DNA from: Porphyromonadaceae bacterium H1
GTDB taxonomy: Bacteria; Bacteroidota; Bacteroidia; Bacteroidales; Paludibacteraceae
Assembly (NCBI GenBank): GCA_001653155.1
Contig: BDEJ01000063.1
Location: forward strand, 1-38,654
Length of the DNA: 38,654 nucleotides
Reading direction: 5' to 3'
The stretch's first letter is position 1; each line of letters opens with the position of its first letter. The notes beneath the pieces were generated by a model. That model was not told where the DNA came from. It did not search any database and saw only the letters and a list, made by a program, of their open reading frames with translations. Positions 25,101 to 32,418 of the stretch are shown piece by piece. A program made the translations under genes and the position numbers.

Positions 25101-25197
25101 CAAGCAAATCGACCTCTCTCACCTCCCCGCCGGCGTCTATGCCCTTCGTGTAGAGACCGAGCGAGGTGTCGCCACGCAACGCGTAGTGAAGAAATAA
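22129..25197 (+). CDS. Large T9SS cargo protein with four copies of a beta-rich domain
   Basis: 1022 aa. Signal peptide as in the neighbouring paralogues. Four diverged copies of one ~200-240-residue domain follow, beginning near residues 29, 240, 525 and 733. Each opens with (L/A)x(I/V)xGxxVTxxNC, then GxVS(Y/F)(D/N)PxTxTLxLxNA, then short hydrophobic repeats with GI/LTI turns, suggesting parallel beta-helix, perhaps carbohydrate-binding. This is the same domain type as residues 362-570 of the previous gene. The C-terminus (about 943-1022) is the shared T9SS type A sorting domain. I chose ATG 22129 because the paralogues at 20065 and 25284 can only start at this position; ATG 22123 would add two residues. 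A REP follows 8 bp after the stop. Function unknown; a surface protein. Confidence 0.88.
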   Translation: MKNVLQRTMTTIALIVAMMTAAATVQAQNVEYYNLWVGRKQVTSENCTNISASGGFKWVTSGKASYDPNTKTLILENAKIEFNIESYIDNLKILVYGMRCSVDWDIIFHRKGAIIQGDGKLLVKRGIVADDDLRIEKLPNRHFTVDVRGHDFSGRYMGLKANYLRISGTTVNLDVNVPSGFKKGLGVLSTNSLELNDCGLKSPKEAFFDFTLGTIVNKKGNPLKRVTFAPGGSKFPSTSYIPLAINGVQVTPDNCSNITGPGISGSVSFDPSGNTLTLRNATIDFTNYSTSLDLNPFTDFGNNYSIHCIKTALYQLRINIEGVCNIVSDGNRHTNNIFFYEPISGISAWGNVRINTAAGATLNIKNFVAGISLTGVGRALETFGDGTINIESKSRNNSKVATGILLRHDNRLSIGSNLNIKNRDSQAVGIRGDKTYKWDEEGYGFSEGSSYHDNEAEIFMNISAHHVITIDAGNRLAVERLGKLSLRGRYMTDPIGGKLSPWGTIIDINGKDANKVRITGGYDIKKYELYINGTQIDDNNCRDLRMIPGVTVGSGDLACYRPGSKTLHLANTGMESEQHSCIHNKGIDNLEIFFKGKNYISATGKYRSGILLEAPTVISGSSHEDFLKIKGKSEGIYVDATTLTIKPNTQVHTKGVNGITGSPGGDKSVLVVEAGKYRSLHAEGTYNAITEMRRVSLEAGAGFIEPAGTVWNEWENGLTDVRGAFVKRAVVGPVTDFGLVIGHTRLHSSNYYALNLFPRVHGDVSYNPATNTLHLKNGQISLEECGVRSEKDDLKINIEGDFDIYAHREPALFIGGKATVSGKGTLVLKSGEEADAAGVVIGKNAKLFLEGDCNVKVESLSENAKGITGYNNGNSGEMLSIRKATLHAKGKAGSIGGLTLDLASDRSVLAPVGAVWNKEKKAVVDAQGKIVTEQVTIGKTGTSSIGEVSAVALTLYPNPVESILHIEAEGEVRSIRIYNIYGTEVATATATKQIDLSHLPAGVYALRVETERGVATQRVVKK

Positions 25198-25205
25198 TAA
25201 TTGTT

Positions 25206-25229
25206 GGGGCGAACCCACGTGTTCGCCCC
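25206..25229. repeat. REP after the second T9SS gene
   Basis: A single perfect hairpin, GGGGCGAAC (25206-25214) with GTTCGCCCC (25221-25229), loop CCACGT, eight bases after the stop codon. Confidence 0.9.
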
Positions 25230-25283
25230 TACGCACCCAAACCAACGAGACAACAAATAAACATAATAATCAATTTTAATAAA

Positions 25284-26624
25284 ATGAAAAACGTATTACA
25301 ACAAACACTGACGACCCTAGCCCTCATTGTGGCGATGATGACCGCTGCCGCCACCGTGCAGGCACAGAACACGGAGGGACCACCTTCCATCGTCCTCGAT
25401 GTACTTCTTGGGCAAAAGATATACCTCAAATTTAAGGCTGCCCAAGAAGGTACGTTGATAAGAGTAGTTAACGGTATTGAAACTGATGTTTTCACCGCAG
25501 ACACCTCGTGGACTTCCCGTTCATATACAACCAGAAAAACTGCAGTGTTTGTATATGGCGATGTTATAGGATTTAATTGCAAGGAAAATTATGGAAAAAT
25601 TACCTCTGTTCATACGAAAAAAAGTTTGGAAGAATTGATTTGCAGCCAGAACAGCTTCACTAACCTTGATCTGAGCAATAATACAGCTTTGACATATTTA
25701 AATTGTAACGAAAATAACCTCATCAACCTTGATCTGAGTAATAATACTGCTTTGACTTATTTAAGTTGTGCCGGCAACAAACTCACCAACCTTGATCTGA
25801 GTAATAATACGGCTTTGACTTATTTAGGTTGCTCAGGCAATAAGCTTACTGCCATCAATATAAGTAACAACGAGGCTTTGAAGGATTTAAGTTTGGGTGG
25901 TAACAAGCTCACAAACCTCGATGTAAGTCATATTCCGGATTTGAAGGTGTTGGATTGCAACAACAACCAGCTCGCTACACTCAATCTGAGTAACAATAGA
26001 GCTTTGACCCAATTGTATTGCGATTACAACAAGCTTACTTCCCTTGATGTAAGTCGTAATACGACATTGACCTATTTGGGTTGCTCAGGCAATAAGCTTA
26101 CTACCCTTAATGTAAGCAACAACACGGCTTTGAAGGAGTTGGTATGCAGTAACAACGAGTTTACGACTGCCGTTATTGATGACATCTACTGCTCCTTGCC
26201 CGACCGTAGCGGAATAGAAGCGGGAACGATACAGCCCGTCTCCGATATGTATTCACCCAAACTCGCTATCGTACGGGCTACCACCAAAGGCAATGCTACA
26301 GCCAAAAACTGGGAGGTGCAGTATTCAGGCGACCAAACGGATATCCCTGCCACTACCGGCAACTACGACTGCTCGGCTACTTCCGGCATCGACAACCCGC
26401 TCGCCGCCGCCCTCACGCTCTACCCCAACCCGGTGGAGAGCATCCTGCACATAGAGGCAGAGGGCGAAGTCCGCAGCATACGTATATATAATATCTATGG
26501 CACGGAGGTAGCCACCGCCGCAGGCACCAAGCAAATCGACCTCTCTCACCTCCCCGCCGGCGTCTATGCCCTTCGTGTAGAGACCGAGCAAGGTGTCGCC
26601 ACGCAACGCGTAGTGAAGAAATAA
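25284..26624 (+). CDS. T9SS cargo protein with leucine-rich repeats
   Basis: 446 aa. The signal peptide is nearly the same as in the two genes before it. The N-terminal domain (about 32-120, IVLDVLLGQKIYLKFKA) is homologous to that of the gene at 20065. Eight 21-residue leucine-rich repeats follow (about 124-292; LTNLDLSNNTALTYLxCxxN), then a cap (IYCSLPDRSG) and a short linker to the T9SS sorting domain (about 368-446). It lacks the beta-helix-like domain of its paralogue, so the two differ by loss or gain of a whole module. The sorting domain has GCCGCAGGC where others have repeated GCCACC hexamers. Expected location: cell surface; role possibly adhesion. It starts 54 bp after a REP. Confidence 0.9.
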   Translation: MKNVLQQTLTTLALIVAMMTAAATVQAQNTEGPPSIVLDVLLGQKIYLKFKAAQEGTLIRVVNGIETDVFTADTSWTSRSYTTRKTAVFVYGDVIGFNCKENYGKITSVHTKKSLEELICSQNSFTNLDLSNNTALTYLNCNENNLINLDLSNNTALTYLSCAGNKLTNLDLSNNTALTYLGCSGNKLTAINISNNEALKDLSLGGNKLTNLDVSHIPDLKVLDCNNNQLATLNLSNNRALTQLYCDYNKLTSLDVSRNTTLTYLGCSGNKLTTLNVSNNTALKELVCSNNEFTTAVIDDIYCSLPDRSGIEAGTIQPVSDMYSPKLAIVRATTKGNATAKNWEVQYSGDQTDIPATTGNYDCSATSGIDNPLAAALTLYPNPVESILHIEAEGEVRSIRIYNIYGTEVATAAGTKQIDLSHLPAGVYALRVETEQGVATQRVVKK

Positions 26625-26632
26625 TAATTGTT

Positions 26633-26672
26633 GGGGCGAACCTATGTCGGGGCGAACCCACGTGTTCGCCCC
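26633..26672. repeat. REP after the third T9SS gene
   Basis: A degenerate half REP (GGGGCGAACC) is followed by a perfect hairpin GGGGCGAAC/GTTCGCCCC (26649-26672). The next bases, CCGAATAAAACGG, match the linker downstream of the RAYT gene, and AATAAAACGG is repeated once more. The rest of the gap to 26880 is A/T-rich with a weak -7-like TACTTTCG at 26822-26829. Confidence 0.88.
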
Positions 26673-26879
26673 GAATAAAACGGTTACCCAAATAAAACGG
26701 AACGCAAGGGCAACCGCAAAGGACACCGCTCCCGCCGGTGGGTAATCGGTGGGATACATAAGGGCAGATCGGAGGAAGAAATTAAGAACAGAATGCTGTA
26801 ATATAATTCGTAATTTTTAATTACTTTCGTATTTTCAGAACAAATTAAACAAACATCAACATTTAAAAATTAGAAACAC

Positions 26880-28139
26880 ATGAAAAAAGCAGTAACAATT
26901 ATTTTTGCCCTTGCGGCAATAGTATGGAGTACATCATTGCATGCACAGGAAGGACCCTATTGTATTATTACGCCGGGTAAACTTACCTTAGGTACCGTTA
27001 CCCGAACCTCCATCGCCCTCTCATGGACGGCGGCAACATTTGATGAGAACAGCAGTTGCAGTTGGGATAAAGCCTATTGGGTACAATGGAAGAAGAAAGG
27101 AGATGCGATACATAGCTATCAAAAACTCCCTCTGACTACCCTATCCTACACCATTACCGGATTGGAACCCCATACAGAATATGAAATCTTGCTGGAAGTA
27201 ACCGATGGAGGAGTAATCAATGCCGTGTCATACAATGATATAGGCATTGTTACCACTGCTGATTACTACGGCATCCGGGTAGCCGGCGTCGAGCTTAGCT
27301 CCGACAATAAAGACGCTATCGACAAGGCCAACTTCCCCCGCCTTAGTATTTCGCGCGGCTCCATCACCTTCGACCACGCCACCAAAACCTTTACGCTCCG
27401 CGACCTAAAAGCCGAAGTAAACGAGGCTACTTTCTTGGACTTTATCAGCCTCGAGGGAGGGTACAAGATACACCTTGTGGGCAGCAACGAGATACAGGTA
27501 TCCGGTAATCGCTACAGTGGTATCGAACTGTATAATAACCTTACTATAACAGGTTCTTCGGAATCTTCGCTAAAAATCGAATCTCAAATTCCTGTTTTTG
27601 TGGATATACAAAGCACACTTACCATCAAAAATGCGACTGTGGAACTCACCTCATACGGAGATTATGGTATTACAGGGCGTTATGGCGACGACGGCGAAAA
27701 ACTCATTATCGACAACTCCACCGTAAAAGCCTTCGGAGCGAAGGGTTCAATTGCCAACTTGGAGGATATCACCCTTAAAAGCTGCCATATAGCCTACCCC
27801 GCCGGAGCAGCCATAGCTACCAACGGAAGCAAAGGAAAGGCAGTGATGAAAAACGGACAGGTAGTAAAAGAGCAGGTAGTGATACAGCCCGACGGCACCG
27901 GCATCGACAATCCGCTCGCCGCCGCCCTTACGCTCTACCCCAACCCGGTGGAGAGCATCCTGCACATAGAGGCAGAGGGCGAAGTCCGCAGCATACGTAT
28001 ATATAATACCTATGGCACGGAGGTAGCCACCGCCACCGCCACCAAGCAAATCGACCTCTCTCACCTGCCCGCCGGCGTCTATGCCCTTCGTGTGGAGACC
28101 GAGCGAGGTGTCGCCACGCAACGCGTAGTGAAGAGGTAG
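26880..28139 (+). CDS. T9SS cargo protein with FN3 and beta-helix-like domain
   Basis: 419 aa. A different signal peptide (MKKAVTIIFALAAIVWSTSLHAQ) precedes a fibronectin type III domain (about 27-125; SIALSWTAA, YWVQWKKKG, YTITGLEPHTEYEILLEV). From residue 129 onward the protein is nearly identical, in DNA as well as sequence, to the second half of the gene at 20065: the beta-helix-like domain (about 129-340) and the T9SS type A sorting domain (about 341-419). It is a clear mosaic: its own N-terminus fused to a copied C-terminal module. The junction lies at about 27266, at TACGGCATCCGGGTAGCC. Unlike the three genes before it, no REP follows its stop codon. Surface localisation expected. Confidence 0.9.
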   Translation: MKKAVTIIFALAAIVWSTSLHAQEGPYCIITPGKLTLGTVTRTSIALSWTAATFDENSSCSWDKAYWVQWKKKGDAIHSYQKLPLTTLSYTITGLEPHTEYEILLEVTDGGVINAVSYNDIGIVTTADYYGIRVAGVELSSDNKDAIDKANFPRLSISRGSITFDHATKTFTLRDLKAEVNEATFLDFISLEGGYKIHLVGSNEIQVSGNRYSGIELYNNLTITGSSESSLKIESQIPVFVDIQSTLTIKNATVELTSYGDYGITGRYGDDGEKLIIDNSTVKAFGAKGSIANLEDITLKSCHIAYPAGAAIATNGSKGKAVMKNGQVVKEQVVIQPDGTGIDNPLAAALTLYPNPVESILHIEAEGEVRSIRIYNTYGTEVATATATKQIDLSHLPAGVYALRVETERGVATQRVVKR

Positions 28140-28392
28140 GTGCTGGGGAGCGAGTTAAGAGTTAAGAATTAAGAGTTATTTTGCTGTATGCTGCGGAGCG
28201 TTTCGCTTCTATATAAAGAACGGAACGCTCCGCTTTGCAGAGCAGCGAAAGATTCCGTCGGAGAACGAAAAAAATCGTCGAGACCTTTTGGGAAACTTGT
28301 CGAGAGGAAAAAAATCTGTCGACGAGGAGATACCGGGCGATCCTTGCGGTCGTCTTGGAAGATGAATGGGAAAAAGGATAAAAGCACTTTAC
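28140..28392. other. Non-coding gap with inverted repeat before rpsF
   Basis: A short GAGTTAAGA microrepeat (28152-28176) is followed by a 10-bp inverted repeat GCGGAGCGTT/AACGCTCCGC (28193-28202, 28224-28233) with a 21-base loop, possibly a terminator-like or processing hairpin. An open frame through this stretch covers the rpsF promoter and has no motif; I do not call it. Confidence 0.5.
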
Positions 28393-28422
28393 TTGTTATT
28401 CAAATAATTATTCTTATCTTTG
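28393..28422 (+). promoter_or_regulatory. Promoter of the rpsF-rpsR-rplI operon
   Basis: TTG (28393-28395), 19-bp spacer and TATCTTTG (28415-28422): a textbook Bacteroidetes promoter, 55 bases before the rpsF ATG. The leader is very A/T-rich. Confidence 0.85.
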
Positions 28423-28477
28423 CGGCTCTTTTTAAAACCATACAAAATAAATTCAAATTTTTAAACCTAAAACAGTT

Positions 28478-28828
28478 ATGTTGAACCATTATGAAACCGT
28501 TTTCATTTTGACTCCCGTTTTATCTGACGTACAGATGAAGGAAGCGGTAGAAAAGGTTAAGTCCGTTTTGACGGAAAACGGAGCAACCATTACCAACGAG
28601 GAGAATTGGGGCTTACGCAAACTGGCCTACCCCATCCTTAAGAAGTCCACGGGATTTTACTCATTGCTTCAGTTTGATGCAGAAGCTTCCGTTGTCGCTA
28701 CTCTGGAAACACACTTCCGCCGCGACGAACGTATTATTCGTTTCCTGACTTTCCGTTTGGATAAGTACGCCTACGAATACGCCGAAAAAAGAAAAAACAA
28801 AGTAAAAGAAACAGTAAAGGAGAACTAA
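28478..28828 (+). CDS. rpsF: 30S ribosomal protein bS6
   Basis: 116-aa ribosomal protein that binds the central domain of 16S rRNA together with S18. The family motifs [11 protein letters not shown] at the N-terminus, [11 protein letters not shown] near residue 45 and [18 protein letters not shown] near 80-97 are present. It is first in an rpsF-rpsR-rplI operon, the Bacteroidetes arrangement without ssb between rpsF and rpsR. The Lys/Glu-rich tail is a common feature. The next gene starts 3 bp after its stop. Confidence 0.97.
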   Translation: MLNHYETVFILTPVLSDVQMKEAVEKVKSVLTENGATITNEENWGLRKLAYPILKKSTGFYSLLQFDAEASVVATLETHFRRDERIIRFLTFRLDKYAYEYAEKRKNKVKETVKEN

Positions 28829-28831
28829 GAC

Positions 28832-29095
28832 ATGGCAAACGAAGATATCAGATATTTGACCCCTCCCACCGTGGACGTTAAAAAGAAAAAATACTGCCGT
28901 TTCAAAAAAAGCGGTATTAAGTATATTGATTACAAAGATCCCGAATTTCTGAAGAAATTCTTGAACGAGCAAGGAAAAATCCTTCCGCGTCGTCTTACGG
29001 GAACCTCGCTGAAATATCAACGCAAAGTATCCCAAGCCGTAAAAAGAGCCCGCCATTTGGCCTTGCTCCCCTACGTAACAGACATGTTGAAATAA
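28832..29095 (+). CDS. rpsR: 30S ribosomal protein bS18
   Basis: 87-aa partner of S6 in the small subunit platform. Motifs: [18 protein letters not shown] and [20 protein letters not shown], then [12 protein letters not shown]. The single Cys (in KKYCRF) is a remnant of the ancestral zinc-site type. It lies three bases after rpsF and 18 bp before rplI, so all three are one transcript. Confidence 0.97.
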   Translation: MANEDIRYLTPPTVDVKKKKYCRFKKSGIKYIDYKDPEFLKKFLNEQGKILPRRLTGTSLKYQRKVSQAVKRARHLALLPYVTDMLK

Positions 29096-29113
29096 AAAAA
29101 GGAGGATTACAGA

Positions 29114-29557
29114 ATGGAAATTATATTAAAAGAAGATGTTGTAAACCTGGGCTATAAAGGCGACATCGTAAAAGTAAAATCCGGATACGGCCGCAACTAC
29201 CTTATCCCCACACAAAAAGCTGTTTTGGCAACCGAATCGGCAAAAAAAATGCTGGCCGAGGACAACCGCCAACAGGCTCACAAACTGGAACGTATTAAAA
29301 ACGAGGCTTTGGAATTAGCCGAAAAGCTAAAAGACATCGCCCTGACAGTAGGAGCCAAAACCAGCACCACGGGAAAAATATTCGGTGCCGTAGGTCCCAT
29401 TCAGATAGCCGAAGCTTTGGAAAAAGCCGGACACACAGTGGACAGACGCGTCATCGTACTGAAAGAACCCGTAAAAGAAATCGGACAGTACAAAGCCACT
29501 CTAAAACTTCACAAAGAAGTTAGTGTGGAGATTGCCTTCGAGGTAGTTTCGGAATAA
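29114..29557 (+). CDS. rplI: 50S ribosomal protein bL9
   Basis: 147-aa large-subunit protein with the usual two-domain shape: the N-terminal rRNA-binding domain (MEIILKEDVVNLGYKGDIV, GYGRNYLIPTQKA) joined by a long helix (about 41-75) to the C-terminal domain (TTGKIFGAVGP, then HKEVSVEIAFEV). An AGGAGGATTACAGA stretch upstream includes a good Shine-Dalgarno. It ends the operon, with a terminator 21 bp downstream. Confidence 0.97.
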   Translation: MEIILKEDVVNLGYKGDIVKVKSGYGRNYLIPTQKAVLATESAKKMLAEDNRQQAHKLERIKNEALELAEKLKDIALTVGAKTSTTGKIFGAVGPIQIAEALEKAGHTVDRRVIVLKEPVKEIGQYKATLKLHKEVSVEIAFEVVSE

Positions 29558-29577
29558 GACTTTTGCACAAGTATTTA

Positions 29578-29619
29578 CAAAAAACAGCCGGAGCATATAA
29601 TGTTCCAGCTGTTTTTTTA
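29578..29619 (+). terminator. Terminator of the rplI operon
   Basis: AAAACAGC-c-GGA pairs with TTCC-a-GCTGTTTT across an A/T-rich loop and ends in a run of seven T. Confidence 0.85.
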
Positions 29620-29654
29620 TTGGCCGCTTTTATCTTTTTTCAAAATCAAAAGTG

Positions 29655-29662
29655 TATATTTG
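29655..29662 (+). promoter_or_regulatory. -7 element before the acyl-CoA synthetase gene
   Basis: TATATTTG fits TAnnTTTG. It lies about 195 bases before the ATG at 29857, leaving a long leader (29670-29856) with no feature I recognise; the -33 TTG is not visible. Confidence 0.5.
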
Positions 29663-29856
29663 TAAATCTTTTAGGCGGAGTACCATAAGCGCCAATTTGC
29701 GTCGTTACTTTGGAGGATGCAAACTCGGTCTCCCGTTTCACCGGTATGTTCCCTCGACAGCCCGTAGTTTGGCCCTTATCGAAAATGTATATTTTAAAGT
29801 CTGGCTTAAAAAGTCGAATCAATCACATACAAACTCATCAAAAAACCGGCAAATCT

Positions 29857-31620
29857 ATGGAAGTAAAACGTATCTTCGACCTTTTGGACCATTACTTGGA
29901 ACAATACCCCCATCAGGAGGCTGCTGTAGCAGCTAAGCGAAACGCCTCGTGGAGAAAATTCAGCATACAGGAATATGTCGAATCATGCAATGCAATCAGC
30001 TACGGACTCCTGAAACTGGGCATCAAAGCGGGAGACAAAATCGGTATTGTAGGCAGCAATTGCCCCGAATGGAATATGCTGGATTTTGCCGTTATGCAAA
30101 TAGGGGCCATCTCGGTACCTATTTATCCGACCATCAGCCAGCAGGACTACAAGCACATACTGAGCCATGCGGAAATGCACATGATCGTTTTCGAGGGGAA
30201 ATCGCTGAGCACAAAGCTAAAAAGCATATTCGACGAGACCCCCTCCCTTACCCTCATCTACACTTTTTTCGAACAGGGCGACACATATCCGACACTCAAA
30301 GACCTCATGGAATTGGGAAGAAGCAACCCGAATCCGGAGGAGCTGGACAAGCTGAAAGAAGAAGTGAAGGAAACGGACTTGGCCAGTATTATCTACACCT
30401 CAGGCACCACAGGTAAACCCAAGGGCGTCATGCTGTCGCACAGCAACATCGTGAACAACTTCAAAAATGTGGCGATGACACCGGCGCCATGGAGTAAAAC
30501 TGCTCTCAGCTTCCTTCCCCTCTGCCACGCCTACGAACGAATGCTCGTGTACCTCTACCACTACTTGGGGATGTCGGTGTACTACGCAGAGAGTCTTTCG
30601 ACGATAGCAGAAAATATCAAAGAGGTGAATCCCACTATGATGACTTGCGTCCCCCGCCTATTGGAGAAAATCTACGACAAACTCTTCCTGAGCGGGAAAA
30701 ACCTGCCTTACCTCCAAAAGAAAATATACTATTGGGCTTTCAAGCTCGCAAGCCGCTATCAGCTGGAGGGGAAAAGCCTTGTTTACAAGCTGCAGCACCG
30801 GCTGGCCGACCGTCTTATCTATTCGAAATGGCGTGCAGCGATAGGCGGTAATTTCGACATCGTCGTATCGGGAGGCTCGGCCATCCAATCGCATATTGCA
30901 TCTTTCTTCTCGGCTATAGGCATGCCTGTTTTCGAAGGCTACGGACTTAGCGAGACTTCACCGGTAATAGCCGTAAGCCAACGCGGGAAACACGGGCGCA
31001 AATTCGGAACCGTAGGACGGCCCCTGCCGGGAGTAGAAGTAAAAATCGGAGCACAAAACGAAATCATTTGCCGCGGCCACAACGTGATGATGGGTTACTA
31101 CAAAGACCCGGAGTTGACCGCTCAGGTTATCGACTCAGAAGGATGGTTCCATACGGGCGATATCGGCAAATTTACTCCCGAAGGACAATTGATGGTAACC
31201 GGACGCTTAAAAAGCCTATTCAAAACCTCATTCGGGAAGTACGTAAACCCCCAAGCCATCGAATCGAAGTTTACGGAGTCCCCCTTGATCGAAAACATGA
31301 TTGTGCTGGGTGAAAACAAGAAGTTTGCAGCAGCGCTGATCGTACCCGACTTTACATACCTCAAATCCTGGTGTCAAAGCCGCAACATTCCTTACACAAC
31401 AAACGAAGAGGCCATTGTCCGTCCCGAAGTTGTGCAGCGTTTTCAAGAGGAAGTGAAAAAGTTCAACGAATTTTTCGGCGATTACGAAAAAGTCAAACGC
31501 TACGAGCTCCTTGCCGAAGAATGGACGCAGGGCAACGACTGCCTTTCGCCTACCTTGAAAATCAAACGCAAGGTCATTCAGGAACGTTATGCCGAGCGCA
31601 TAGAAAAACTCTTTGCCTGA
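29857..31620 (+). CDS. Long-chain fatty acid-CoA ligase (AMP-forming)
   Basis: 587-aa adenylate-forming enzyme (ANL superfamily) predicted to activate fatty acids to acyl-CoA through acyl-AMP. Motifs in order: A3 phosphate loop YTSGTTGKPKGVMLSH (about residue 180), linker EGYGLSETSP (about 360), GWFHTGDIG (A7 region, about 430), and GRLKSLFKTSFGKYVNP (A8/A10 region) with the C-terminal catalytic lysine candidate K in LSPTLKIKRK. Closest in type to bacterial FadD15-like synthetases. The open frame extends to 29710, but the extra 49 residues show no homology and ATG 29857 (MEVKRIFDLLDHYLEQ) gives the family N-terminus. truA follows after 3 bp, suggesting one transcript through lpxH. It could supply acyl-CoA to the sphingolipid enzyme upstream, which is inference only. 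Confidence 0.92.
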   Translation: MEVKRIFDLLDHYLEQYPHQEAAVAAKRNASWRKFSIQEYVESCNAISYGLLKLGIKAGDKIGIVGSNCPEWNMLDFAVMQIGAISVPIYPTISQQDYKHILSHAEMHMIVFEGKSLSTKLKSIFDETPSLTLIYTFFEQGDTYPTLKDLMELGRSNPNPEELDKLKEEVKETDLASIIYTSGTTGKPKGVMLSHSNIVNNFKNVAMTPAPWSKTALSFLPLCHAYERMLVYLYHYLGMSVYYAESLSTIAENIKEVNPTMMTCVPRLLEKIYDKLFLSGKNLPYLQKKIYYWAFKLASRYQLEGKSLVYKLQHRLADRLIYSKWRAAIGGNFDIVVSGGSAIQSHIASFFSAIGMPVFEGYGLSETSPVIAVSQRGKHGRKFGTVGRPLPGVEVKIGAQNEIICRGHNVMMGYYKDPELTAQVIDSEGWFHTGDIGKFTPEGQLMVTGRLKSLFKTSFGKYVNPQAIESKFTESPLIENMIVLGENKKFAAALIVPDFTYLKSWCQSRNIPYTTNEEAIVRPEVVQRFQEEVKKFNEFFGDYEKVKRYELLAEEWTQGNDCLSPTLKIKRKVIQERYAERIEKLFA

Positions 31621-31623
31621 AAA

Positions 31624-32388
31624 ATGCAGCGCTACTTCCTTTATTGCTCTTATAAAGGGAGCAACTACCACGGCTGGCAGATACAGCCTAACGGTATCTC
31701 GGTACAGGAAAAGCTGACGCATTGCCTGCAGACTGTTCTGCGCTGCAAGCACCTCGAAGCGGTCGGTGCCGGCCGTACCGACGCCGGAGTACATGCCGAA
31801 GAGATGGTCGTTCATTTCGATTTGGAAGACAGATTGGCACAAAGCGAGGCTCTGGTCGAAAAGCTGAACGCCTTTTTGCCTCCAGACATCGCTGTAAGCA
31901 AAATCCTTCGAGTGAAATCCGATGCCCACGCCCGATTCGATGCGCTGCTGCGCCGCTACGAATATCGCGTCACGACCCGGAAAGATGTCTTCGGAAACGA
32001 GGCTAAGCTTCGCGTAAAATCCACAATAGACTTCAAAAAAATGAACGAGGCAGCGCAGCTTCTACTAAAAGTTGAGGATTTCACCAGTTTCAGCAAATTG
32101 CATACGGACGTAAAAACAAACAACTGCCGCGTGAGTAAAGCCTGCTGGGAAGCTCGCGGAACATACGACTGGAGTTTTACCATTGAAGCCGACCGCTTCC
32201 TCCGCAACATGGTGCGTGCCATCGTGGGCACCCTGCTCGAGGTGGGGAAAGGGCGGATGAGCCTCACCGACTTCCAACAAGTCATCGAGGCCAAGGACCG
32301 CAGTCGTGCTGCCTCATCGGCTCCGGCCAAAGCGCTCTTTCTTATGGAAGTGCAATACCCCGCCTCCATCTTCGAGAGCGAGCTTTAA
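31624..32388 (+). CDS. truA: tRNA pseudouridine(38-40) synthase
   Basis: 254-aa enzyme that modifies U38-U40 in the anticodon arm of many tRNAs. Core motifs: YKGSNYHGWQ near residue 10, the catalytic-Asp motif GAGRTDAGVHA (D52), ARFDALLRRYEYRV near 100 and FLRNMVRAIVGTLLEVG near 195. Full length for TruA. The start ATG lies three bases after the stop of the acyl-CoA ligase gene. Confidence 0.96.
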   Translation: MQRYFLYCSYKGSNYHGWQIQPNGISVQEKLTHCLQTVLRCKHLEAVGAGRTDAGVHAEEMVVHFDLEDRLAQSEALVEKLNAFLPPDIAVSKILRVKSDAHARFDALLRRYEYRVTTRKDVFGNEAKLRVKSTIDFKKMNEAAQLLLKVEDFTSFSKLHTDVKTNNCRVSKACWEARGTYDWSFTIEADRFLRNMVRAIVGTLLEVGKGRMSLTDFQQVIEAKDRSRAASSAPAKALFLMEVQYPASIFESEL

Positions 32389-32418
32389 AACCCGTCTTAT
32401 AACAAAAAACGACAATCC

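Noticed and set aside
28188-28484. 98-aa open frame before rpsF
   Set aside because: It covers the strong rpsF promoter (28393-28422) and overlaps the rpsF start; no motif.
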